Positions 16,741-25,199 of a stretch of 64,000 nucleotides of DNA are shown one piece after another. Positions within the stretch are counted from its first letter, which is position 1. Each line of letters starts with the position of its first letter. Position numbers and translations under genes: made by a program. Source of the DNA: Sphingomonas koreensis (lineage in GTDB: Bacteria; Pseudomonadota; Alphaproteobacteria; Sphingomonadales; Sphingomonadaceae); the NCBI GenBank assembly GCA_006438735.1, contig RCZF01000003.1, positions 310,001-374,000 of the forward strand, in the 5' to 3' direction. The notes beneath the pieces were generated by a model. The model was given only the letters and a program-made list of their open reading frames with translations. It did not search any database and was not told the DNA's origin.

Positions 16741-17873
16741 TGGCACGCAGCATCGACGATCGACTGGCCAAGCTGAGCAGCCGGCGCAAGGGCACCGACC
16801 GTCTCGAGCTGGTCGCCACCGCCTCCGTTAACGAGGTGCTCCAGAAGAGCTACGTCACCGAGAGCTGGGAGAAGCGCGCGACCTCCCAGCCGCACACCCG
16901 GTACGCGCTCGGCGCGATGCAGGCGGTGGGCGAACGCTACACGCAGATCTCGCTCGAGACGGCGGAGCGCGTCGGCCTCCAGCTGAAGTCCGCACTTGGC
17001 TCGACGATGTACGTCGACTTCCGGTTGCAGGGATCGGTCCCCCTCGACGTCCACATCCGCGGCGTCAGCGACGTGGACCTGCTAACGCTCGAAGGGCGAA
17101 TGCTGACCTACTCTCCTCTTGGTGCGTTGGCGCGCGCCGGCAACTACTATCCCACTTCCCTCACCTCGCTGCAGGCACTGATCGAGCTGCGACGCGAGGC
17201 GGAGAAGGCGCTGCGGTCGGCCTATCCGGCGGCGACCGTGGACTGCTCGGGCGGCAAGTGCATCGCGCTCTCCGGCGGCTCGCTCCCGCGCCCCGTCGAC
17301 GTCGTGCCCGCGAACTGGAGCGACAACGTCGAATACCAGTCGTCGCTCCAGGAACACGACCGCGGCATCACGATCCTCAATAAGCACGTGCCCGAGACGC
17401 TGGGCAACCTCCCGTTCCTCCACATTAAGCGCGTACACGACGCGGACACGGGCGTGATGGGCGGGCTCAAGAAGGCGATCCGCCTCACCAAGAACGTCAA
17501 GAACGACGCGGAGCTGGAATCGGCCGCGAAGCTGCCGAGCTTCGACGTCGCCGCGCTCATGTACCACGCCGACCGCAGCGCCCTCCTGGCCGGCTACGCC
17601 AACGAACTGGCCATCCTCGCCGAGGCAAAACGCTTCCTCGACTGGTGCTGGGCGAACCAAGCACAGGCCAAGCTGCTGATGACGCCGGACGGCACCCGCG
17701 CGGTCCTCGATACCGAGGCGAAGATCGACGGCTTGCGCGCGATCTCATCGGAGATGGACGCGCTCGCCCGCGAGGTCGCCCGCGAGCAGGTCGCGACCCT
17801 GAGATACGCCGACGCATCCTGGGTCCAGATCGACGAAGCGCTGCGCAAGGCTTACGTTCCGGCAGCCGCATAG
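16740..17873 (+). CDS. CD-NTase (cGAS/DncV-like nucleotidyltransferase) of CBASS
   Basis: 377 residues. Signal synthase that on phage infection should make a cyclic di- or trinucleotide for the Cap15-like effector. The nucleotidyltransferase signature is intact: 'LQGSVPLDVHI' (GS motif, about residue 101), 'VSDVDLLTL' (DxD metal ligands) and a third acidic residue in 'RPVDVVPANW'. 'YPAATVDCSGGKCIALSGGS' forms the next strands, and the C-terminal half is a helical domain. The subclass (CdnB, CdnE or other) and the product cannot be told from sequence alone. It starts at ATG 16740, overlapping the effector stop. No Cap2/Cap3 or HORMA/TRIP13 genes are present, so this is a minimal type I-like CBASS. 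Confidence 0.87.
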   Translation: MARSIDDRLAKLSSRRKGTDRLELVATASVNEVLQKSYVTESWEKRATSQPHTRYALGAMQAVGERYTQISLETAERVGLQLKSALGSTMYVDFRLQGSVPLDVHIRGVSDVDLLTLEGRMLTYSPLGALARAGNYYPTSLTSLQALIELRREAEKALRSAYPAATVDCSGGKCIALSGGSLPRPVDVVPANWSDNVEYQSSLQEHDRGITILNKHVPETLGNLPFLHIKRVHDADTGVMGGLKKAIRLTKNVKNDAELESAAKLPSFDVAALMYHADRSALLAGYANELAILAEAKRFLDWCWANQAQAKLLMTPDGTRAVLDTEAKIDGLRAISSEMDALAREVAREQVATLRYADASWVQIDEALRKAYVPAAA

Positions 17874-18032
17874 CTGAAGGCTTCATGCAACGGCGCGACC
17901 CGCGCTCGCTCATTCCGTTCCCGAAGGGGATCGCGCGAGCGAGACCCGCCTGAAACTTAGTAGGCCAACTGTCGAACGAGCTGTCTTAACAATGTCTGCG
18001 GCTTAGGCCACAACCTCAACAACGGGGGACAC

Positions 18033-21000
18033 GTGGCGACGCAATTGGTTAACTCAGTCAGACCGGCAAATGATCCCGACAGACTAGCCGGGTTCATCGT
18101 AGAAGAATGCGAGCGCCGCCTCCGCGCCTATGAGGCGCAGCCCCGGGACGTCCGCGAACATTTCGAGACGGAGATAGAGGTTCTGTCTGGCGGCTACGCG
18201 TGGCGCCAACTGTTCGAGCTTGTCCAGAACGCCGCCGACGCGATCGGCGAAGCGGGCGACACCGTGGGCCGCATACACATCTCGCTCGAATCGGACCGGA
18301 TCGTGGCGGCGAATACTGGCGCACCACTCGACGAGGGCGGCATCGTCGCCCTTCTAAATGCCCGCAGCTCGTCCAAGAGGGCTGGCCAGATCGGCAGGTT
18401 CGGCATCGGCTTCAAGTCGCTCCTGAAACTCGGTGGCGTGGTCGAACTCATCAGCCGGACAGTCGGCCTCCGCTTCGATCCCCATTGGTGCCGCCAGACG
18501 ATTCGCGAGCGGCTTTGTCTGCCGAGCGAGGCAAGCGCCCCCGGCATGCGCCTCGCCCAGCCCGTCCAACCGCTCGCTGGCTCGAGCCCCCTCGTCACCG
18601 GCGCTCGTTACGCCTGGGCCACGACAGTCGTCTCCGCCGGGATTGCGGATCCGGCCGTTCGCGAGCGACTCGTGGCGGAGATGGCCGGATTTCCAGCGGA
18701 ATTCCTGCTATTCCTAGAGGCCGACGTGGAACTGGTCCTCGACGTCGCGAACGGTCCGCTGCGCATAATTACCCGGCGCAGCGAAAACGAGGTGCTGATC
18801 GTCGGCGACGAACACACCGAGACACGCTGGCGCATGTTCCAGCGACGCGTGGTGATCGACGACGATCTCGCCCGGGCCGACGCTATGCACCTGCAGGCAC
18901 GCGACGAGGTCCCCCTCGCCTGGGCTGTCCCGCTAGGCGGCCGGGAGGCGGCTGGGACGTTCTGGGCCTTCTTCCCCACGCAGAGCCAGACGTTGGCAGC
19001 AGGGATTCTGAATGCGCCATGGAAGCTAAACAGCGACAGGACGAACGTCATCCAGGGCGCGTGGAACGAGGCCCTCATGAAGGAGGCCGCGATGCTGATC
19101 GCCGACAACATCGGCGATCTCGCGACTCCGGAAGATCCCGGCGCGCCGGTGGCGGCCCTGCCGCGGCAGCTCGAACGGCAGGACGAACTTGCCGCCTCGC
19201 TCGTCCGTCCCCTGTGGGACCTGTTGGTCGATCGCCCGATCGTCGCGGACGGGGATGCCGCGCTACGTCTTTCCCGTGAATTGGCACGACATCCCGTGGA
19301 GGATGGCGAACTCCTCCGCCGCTGGCGCGAACTGGCAGGCAATGAAAGGGGCAGGTCGCTGGTTCATCCATCGTGTCAGACGGGACGACGGCGGGCGGCC
19401 CGCCTCGACGCGCTTGCACGTGAGACGGTCGCCCGGGCACCTCAGGGAAGGCGGATCGCGCTTCCGGTGTTCGGCGAGGCACCATGGCTGGAGCGGGCGG
19501 CATCGCTCACTCCTGAGAAAGCACGTGCGCTGCTGGCCCTGATCGCGGATGCCAGCGCGCGGCGACTGATCGGACGCCAGGACCTGCGCTCAGCCGCGAT
19601 CATCCCCACTGTTGCGGGAGCGCTGGCGTCGGCTAACGCGGTGATCATCGCCTCTCCCGACCGCGCACCCGCCGGGCTGGCGCCTGTGGCCGCTTCGGTC
19701 GCCGACGACGAGCAAAGCCGGTCAACGCTCACTGACGTGCTTGGCGTCCGCGAGATGGCTGATGACCTGTGGACGGACGTCCTCGCCGACGCTTTCGCAC
19801 TGGCGAAGGCATCGGGGGGAGATCACTGGCTACCGTTCTGGGCCAATCTCGCCGAGGCTCCTCCTGAAGCTGTCACGCGACTTCTGGAACGCGCGAACGT
19901 TCGCGATCTTCGGTTCCGCTCGCTCACGGGCCAGTTCATGCCGCGAGACGAGCTCGTCGTGCCCGAACCGCCAGAGGCATCCGCCGTGGACGACGCCGAA
20001 ACGCTCGATACCGGTTTCCACGCATCGCATGCGGACCGGCTGCCGTCCTGGCTGCTGGCCCGCCTGCCACAGCCCGGCTGCCAAGTCGTAGGCGCGTGGA
20101 CTGGTGCGGCAGGAGGGCTCGTTGAGGAATACTTCAACCAGCTGCGGTCGCGCGGATGGCCGCTCATGCGGGGTAGCCCCCAGTGGGGTAAGACGGGCGT
20201 CGTTCAGAGTCAGACGGTGGAGATGCCGAATGGCTGGAAGCTGCTCGCGTCGATGCCGCCCGGGTTAGCCGCCGACCTCAGTATCCAGTGCATCGATGCG
20301 GTGCGGAGATCGCCTTGGGGACAATTGTCGCTTGCGGGAGGGGGAAGCAGCGTTTTCAGACAGGTTGTCTTTGGCCATCTCACCCGTCGCGAGAGCTACC
20401 AAGAGTTCACCGCACTGCATCCGATGCTCAAGCTGCTCAGCACCCACGGCCGGGTCCGGGTCGGCGGCGAAGTCCTGCTGCTGGCAGCGATTCCAGCCGA
20501 AGCTGCGGCAGCGCTCGAAGCGGCAGGTTTTCCCGCCGCGACCGCCATCTCTACATACCTAGCAAGCGTGTCCGCGCCGGTGGATCTGAGCGTATTGGCG
20601 ATGCCAGAACAGTCTCCTGCCGACATCGCTGCCGTTTGGTCAGCTGTCCTCGTCGAGCTGGCGGGCGTTACCAGCGATTTTCGCCTACTCCGACCGGCGT
20701 GGGAGGCCGCGGCCGCCGCAGGCTGCACACCCGTCCTCGTCCCGACGACGGAAGGGCCGATAGGGATGAGCGAGGTGTTCGTCAGCGTAGAAGGCAGCAT
20801 TCAAACAGACCTAGACGACGGACGGATCGTCCCGCTCTCACGCGCCGCCGCCGAACTATGGGCCGCAGCCGGTGCGCGCCTGCTCTCTGAGCATACGGAA
20901 AGCTCCTACGACGACGCGCTCGGAGTCCCGGCGCCGCTCGCCGGCCTGTTCCCTGAAACCGCTCCGCTGTTCGGGGCAGACGAGACGCCGCCCGCCCTCT

Positions 21001-22799
21001 GGGTGTTTGGCCTCGCCGAGCGAAGCGGCCACGTCACGCGGGAGCCCGCGGTCGCCCAGGACGCCACGGGCGTCATCCTCATCGATCGGGAACGCATGGC
21101 CGCACTCGGTTGGGCGGGAGGGATGCGGACGCTGCTCGACGCGCTGCACGTCTATGGGCTGCTTCCTGGCGGCACCGCCGCAGCGCTCGCACTGATGATG
21201 CAGGCCCGCTCAGCTGAAGCGCGTGCACTCGTGCGCTCAGAGCCCACACTCGAGGCCCGCGTGCTCCGCGCGGTGGGGGGGGATGCTGCGGCGATCACGG
21301 CCGTCCTCCCCAGCCCCGCCGCCAGGGCGCTCGGCGGAGATGCCGACCCGCTCACCGTTGCCCGACTCGCTATCGCCGCCCTCGGCCCTTCTCTCCTATC
21401 ACAGCTGCAGGGAGCGCTTGACGCCAACGGGTTGCGGCCGCCGGAACGATGGGGCGGCGAGCGCGCACGTAACTTCGTAACGGAGATCGGCTTCCCCCCG
21501 GAATATGGCGGAAGTGCCAACGTGAGGCGGCATCCGGAGATCGTCGTCACGGGGCCGACGCTCCTTCCGGAACTGCACGACTATCAGGTGACGATCCTGC
21601 AGTCGCTCGGCAAACTGCTGTCGTCGGGATCCGGACGGCGCCGGGCCGTCGTCAGCCTCCCGACGGGCGGTGGCAAGACCCGCGTGGCGGCCGAGGCCGT
21701 CGTTCGACTGGTGCTCAACGGCGACCAGGAGGCAAGCGCCCTCTGGGTGGCACAGACCGACGAACTCTGCGAGCAGGCGGTGCAGTGCTTCCGTCAGCTG
21801 TGGTCGAACATCGGTCGCACTGGGGCGGATCTCCGCGTCGCCCGACTTTGGGCGGGACAACCCGATCCACGACCTCCGGCGGCCGGCGAAGCCGTGGTCG
21901 TCGTAGCGAGCATCCAGACACTGAACGCCCGCTTCGACGTCCGTGGGCTCGAATGGCTCAGCCGTCCCGGAGTGGTGGTGATCGACGAGTGCCACCATGC
22001 GATCGCCCCGAGCTACAGCTCGCTGCTACGTTGGCTGGACGTGCAGATCGGGTCGGAAGGGTCGCGGGAGCGCGAGCCTGCCGTCCTGGGTCTCAGCGCG
22101 ACCCCCTGGCGTGGCAGGGACGAGGAGGAGTCTGCGCGCCTCGCAGCACGTTTCGATCGTCGTTGGCTCCCTGCAGACCAAGCCGGCCTGCATGGGGAGC
22201 TGAGGCGCAGCGGTGTACTTGCCGAGATGCGCTACAGCGCGATCAGATACGACCGGCCTGTAGAGCTGAGCGCAGCGGACGTCCGGCACTTCGACCAGTA
22301 TGGCGAGTTGCCCAAGGACGTCATCGAGAGGATCGGCGCCGATCCAGAAAGGAACGACCTTATCCTCGACCACGTGCTGTCGAGCAGCGCATCTTCGATC
22401 CTACTGTTCGCGAACTCCGTCGCGCACGCGCAATACCTTGCGGCGCGCCTTCACCTGGCCGGCTGCCCGGCTGCCGCGGTCAGCGGCGAGTCCGACCGGC
22501 TGGCACGCAAGCACTTCATCCAGCGCTTTCGCGACGGCGAACTACGGGTGCTCTGTAACCACAGCGTCCTAACCACTGGCTTCGACGCCCCACGTGCCGA
22601 CATGGTCCTGATCTCCAGGCCTGTCTTCAGCGCCGTGTCGTACATGCAGATGGTGGGCCGAGGGCTGCGCGGCCCAGCCAACGGCGGCACCGAGCATTGT
22701 GAGATCGCAACGGTAGAGGACAACATCCTCACCTACCGCGACCAGCTCGCCTACCATTACTGCCAGCAGTTCTTCGATGCGGGCCGGTCGCGGCAGTGA
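18033..22799 (+). CDS. Giant GHKL-ATPase (sacsin-like) fused to SF2 DEAH helicase
   Basis: 1588 residues, GTG start. The N-terminal HATPase of the sacsin/Hsp90 type has 'FELVQNAADAI' (N-box, ~60), 'VAANTGAPLDEGG' and 'QIGRFGIGFKSLLKLGG' (ATP-lid glycines, ~118-132). About 800 residues without a recognised domain follow. The C-terminal SF2 helicase (~1180-1560) has 'SLPTGGGKTRVAAEAV' (~1208), 'VVIDECHHAIAP' (~1313), 'LGLSATPWRG', 'TTGFDAPRADMVLISRP' and 'MQMVGRGLRG'. GHKL ATPases act as DNA or protein clamps, so pairing one with a helicase suggests a motor that traps substrate. It lies between CBASS and the DISARM-like core, same strand, with its own 159-base leader. Confidence 0.85.
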   Translation: MATQLVNSVRPANDPDRLAGFIVEECERRLRAYEAQPRDVREHFETEIEVLSGGYAWRQLFELVQNAADAIGEAGDTVGRIHISLESDRIVAANTGAPLDEGGIVALLNARSSSKRAGQIGRFGIGFKSLLKLGGVVELISRTVGLRFDPHWCRQTIRERLCLPSEASAPGMRLAQPVQPLAGSSPLVTGARYAWATTVVSAGIADPAVRERLVAEMAGFPAEFLLFLEADVELVLDVANGPLRIITRRSENEVLIVGDEHTETRWRMFQRRVVIDDDLARADAMHLQARDEVPLAWAVPLGGREAAGTFWAFFPTQSQTLAAGILNAPWKLNSDRTNVIQGAWNEALMKEAAMLIADNIGDLATPEDPGAPVAALPRQLERQDELAASLVRPLWDLLVDRPIVADGDAALRLSRELARHPVEDGELLRRWRELAGNERGRSLVHPSCQTGRRRAARLDALARETVARAPQGRRIALPVFGEAPWLERAASLTPEKARALLALIADASARRLIGRQDLRSAAIIPTVAGALASANAVIIASPDRAPAGLAPVAASVADDEQSRSTLTDVLGVREMADDLWTDVLADAFALAKASGGDHWLPFWANLAEAPPEAVTRLLERANVRDLRFRSLTGQFMPRDELVVPEPPEASAVDDAETLDTGFHASHADRLPSWLLARLPQPGCQVVGAWTGAAGGLVEEYFNQLRSRGWPLMRGSPQWGKTGVVQSQTVEMPNGWKLLASMPPGLAADLSIQCIDAVRRSPWGQLSLAGGGSSVFRQVVFGHLTRRESYQEFTALHPMLKLLSTHGRVRVGGEVLLLAAIPAEAAAALEAAGFPAATAISTYLASVSAPVDLSVLAMPEQSPADIAAVWSAVLVELAGVTSDFRLLRPAWEAAAAAGCTPVLVPTTEGPIGMSEVFVSVEGSIQTDLDDGRIVPLSRAAAELWAAAGARLLSEHTESSYDDALGVPAPLAGLFPETAPLFGADETPPALWVFGLAERSGHVTREPAVAQDATGVILIDRERMAALGWAGGMRTLLDALHVYGLLPGGTAAALALMMQARSAEARALVRSEPTLEARVLRAVGGDAAAITAVLPSPAARALGGDADPLTVARLAIAALGPSLLSQLQGALDANGLRPPERWGGERARNFVTEIGFPPEYGGSANVRRHPEIVVTGPTLLPELHDYQVTILQSLGKLLSSGSGRRRAVVSLPTGGGKTRVAAEAVVRLVLNGDQEASALWVAQTDELCEQAVQCFRQLWSNIGRTGADLRVARLWAGQPDPRPPAAGEAVVVVASIQTLNARFDVRGLEWLSRPGVVVIDECHHAIAPSYSSLLRWLDVQIGSEGSREREPAVLGLSATPWRGRDEEESARLAARFDRRWLPADQAGLHGELRRSGVLAEMRYSAIRYDRPVELSAADVRHFDQYGELPKDVIERIGADPERNDLILDHVLSSSASSILLFANSVAHAQYLAARLHLAGCPAAAVSGESDRLARKHFIQRFRDGELRVLCNHSVLTTGFDAPRADMVLISRPVFSAVSYMQMVGRGLRGPANGGTEHCEIATVEDNILTYRDQLAYHYCQQFFDAGRSRQ

Positions 22800-23024
22800 C
22801 TAGCGGCACACCACGCGCGGCTTTGCACCGGCGTCGACCAGCCAGTCTTCAGTCGCCATCACATCCAGGTCGCCAAACAGGCGTAGTGCGTTGGCTCGGC
22901 GCCCGTGTCCCCGGGCGCGCGGCCGCATGTTATGCGTGAAGACGGTGCGGTAGTCTGTGTTGAACAAGCACTTAGGCAGTTGCGCCCGTAGGAAGACAAG
23001 CTAGCCTGCCCGCAGGAGGGGACC

Positions 23025-25199
23025 ATGGACACCGTGTTGGTGGCAGTCCGCAAGGCTGGCCGCATCGTCGAGACAATAGAGAGGCCGCTGAGGGAATTCG
23101 GCGGCGGCCCCGCCGTCGTGTACCGGAGGCAGCTCTGGCGTCTGGACGACGGCTTAATCGACGTGGACGGTCCATCGCTGGAGGGTGGCGAGCCACCGGC
23201 GGCGGCCCGGCCGTCGGCCGCGCCGTCTCTCCCGGTGCGCGACACGTCGGACGAAGACGACAGCGCCGTCCGCATCCAGATCGTCGAGGCTCCCGCGTCG
23301 GCCCGCCTGCTCGTCGAGGCGGGGCCAGGAACCGGAAAGACCGAGACTGCCGGACGTCGTATAGCGCATCTCGTGCGGAGCGAACTCTCTCCCGGGCAGA
23401 TTCTGGTACTCAGCTTCTCGCGAAGCGCGGTGAGAACTTTGACACGGCGGCTTGCCAAGATGGGCGAGACCGACGTACGCGTGCTGGAGGAGCTGCGGCA
23501 CCTTTCCGTTCGCACCTTCGATTCCTGGGCCTTCAGGATGCTGCGGCTGCTCGGCGAGGCGCCCCGAACTCTGCTGATCCGCGGCCACGACGCCAACATC
23601 CTGGCGCTCACGGCGATGATCACGGGTCCGCGACGTGAAGAGGTCAGGACCCTGGTGGGCGACCGCAGACATCTCATCGTGGACGAATTTCAGGATCTGC
23701 CCGGCGTCCGCGGAGACTTGGTGCTGGCACTGCTCGCGCTCTTGGCACCTCCCGGGGAGCCGGGCCACGGTTTCACGATTCTCGGCGACCCGGCGCAGGC
23801 GATCTTCGGTTTCGCCCGGGGCACCCGCGAGGACGGTGCCGCCTATCCAAGTCCGGTCCAATACTGGCGCACGGTCTGCTGCACCTATGGCGGCGAGCTG
23901 AGCGAGATGAGGCTTGTCCGGAACTATCGCGCGGAGCCGGGCCTGGCCCGTCTGTCGAGAGACTTAAGGTCGGTCCTCCTCAGCGACCGGTCCGAAAGCG
24001 AGAAGCTGCGCATGACGCTCGCGGCAGTCGCCGCGTTACCCGCACCCGCCCGTCCGCTTGGTCGAGGTCTGCTGGAGGCAGCTACCGGAGGGAGCCGGGC
24101 GATTCTCACGCAGACCAACGGAGAGGCCTTGCGCGTGCTCCGGACCCTTTACGGCTCTGATCCCGACGCCGCCAAGGTGCCTGTGCGGCTTCATGCCGGT
24201 GGTCACGCCGCGCTGCCACCCGCGTGGATCGGTGCCCTCCTTCGAAGGCTCCGTTCGACCTCTCTACCCCGGACTCAGTTCGGTCGCATCCACGCCCTTC
24301 TCTCCGCATCATGGGGGGACGAATCGTGTCGAAGGCTGGGCCTTCCCGAGGAGGACGCCGCTTGGGCGCGACTGGCGCGGGCGGCCGGCGGGAGTGAGGA
24401 TGACACGTCCGTCGACGTCATGGAGCTCCGGGGTCGCCTGTCCTGGCCAGACGCCTTCCCCGACGACCAGCCCGTAGCCGAGGACGGCATCATCGTCACC
24501 ACGATCCACCAGTCGAAAGGCATGGAATTCGACATTGTCACACTGCTGGAACCCCGCCCGGTGGACGAGACGGACGAAAGCGACGAGGACGCTGAGCCCA
24601 ACGGACCAGGTGAGCAGGCCAGCGTAGCCTATGTCGGGATGACGCGCGCCGCCCACACGCTGGACCGCGCACCTTCCGATGCGATCTTCCGAGCTCCGGT
24701 CCACTGGCCCTTTGCCGACGAACGGCGGAGGCTCTGCAGCTGGTTCGGTGGGTGGGTCAACATGGAGATAGGGCTGCGCGGCGACATCGACCCTATCGGA
24801 TTCGCGGACCCGACACTGCTTGGCGGTTCGGCGGGGGTCGAAGAACTGCAATCGTTCCTGATCGCGGAGGCGGCCAAGCTGCCAGGGCGAAAGGTAATGC
24901 TGTGCAAGCATTATGACGACGGCAAGGCCACATGGCACATCCATCTTCAGGATGGCAGGAAGCCGGGACGCCTGATCGGGCGAACCGCGAACCAACTCTC
25001 GATCGACCTGCTGAAGGTCCTGCATAAGCGCGGCTACGCGCTTCCCTCCACGATCATGAACCTGCGGATCTCCGCGGTCGGGACCCTCACGTCCGAGAGC
25101 TTGGCGAGTCTCGGCGAACCCGAACGAACAAGCGGATTGTGGCTCGGCGTCGGAGTGTTCGGCACGGGCGACTTTCAGCCGAGGAAGGACAAGAAGTGA
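23025..25199 (+). CDS. UvrD/Rep-type SF1A helicase of the island
   Basis: 724 residues, start ATG 23025 with GGAGGGG upstream. Motifs in order: 'VEAGPGTGKTETAGRRIAHL' (Walker A, ~100), 'VLSFSRSAVRTLTRRL', 'LIVDEFQDLPG' (Walker B), 'ILGDPAQAIFGFA' (motif III), 'VTTIHQSKGMEFDIVTLLEP' (motif V) and 'VAYVGMTRAAHTL' (motif VI). A ~90-residue non-helicase N-terminal segment and a ~150-residue C-terminal region lack known domains; no nuclease motif was seen. Its stop overlaps the GTG start of the DrmA-like gene (GTGA at 25196-25199), so the two are translated together and probably work in one complex. Confidence 0.88.
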   Translation: MDTVLVAVRKAGRIVETIERPLREFGGGPAVVYRRQLWRLDDGLIDVDGPSLEGGEPPAAARPSAAPSLPVRDTSDEDDSAVRIQIVEAPASARLLVEAGPGTGKTETAGRRIAHLVRSELSPGQILVLSFSRSAVRTLTRRLAKMGETDVRVLEELRHLSVRTFDSWAFRMLRLLGEAPRTLLIRGHDANILALTAMITGPRREEVRTLVGDRRHLIVDEFQDLPGVRGDLVLALLALLAPPGEPGHGFTILGDPAQAIFGFARGTREDGAAYPSPVQYWRTVCCTYGGELSEMRLVRNYRAEPGLARLSRDLRSVLLSDRSESEKLRMTLAAVAALPAPARPLGRGLLEAATGGSRAILTQTNGEALRVLRTLYGSDPDAAKVPVRLHAGGHAALPPAWIGALLRRLRSTSLPRTQFGRIHALLSASWGDESCRRLGLPEEDAAWARLARAAGGSEDDTSVDVMELRGRLSWPDAFPDDQPVAEDGIIVTTIHQSKGMEFDIVTLLEPRPVDETDESDEDAEPNGPGEQASVAYVGMTRAAHTLDRAPSDAIFRAPVHWPFADERRRLCSWFGGWVNMEIGLRGDIDPIGFADPTLLGGSAGVEELQSFLIAEAAKLPGRKVMLCKHYDDGKATWHIHLQDGRKPGRLIGRTANQLSIDLLKVLHKRGYALPSTIMNLRISAVGTLTSESLASLGEPERTSGLWLGVGVFGTGDFQPRKDKK

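Noticed and set aside
16111..17873. Type II or III CBASS (Cap2/Cap3 or HORMA/TRIP13)
   Set aside because: No E1/E2-like, JAB-like, HORMA or TRIP13-like gene is present next to the CD-NTase.
17880..17945. Terminator after the CD-NTase gene
   Set aside because: A 7-bp inverted repeat (CTCGCTC/GAGCGAG) exists but has a loop of more than 20 bases and no T-tract.
18200..19279. Overlapping 359-codon plus-strand frame
   Set aside because: It is an Arg/Pro-rich shadow inside the GHKL-helicase gene, whose ATPase motifs lie in the other frame.
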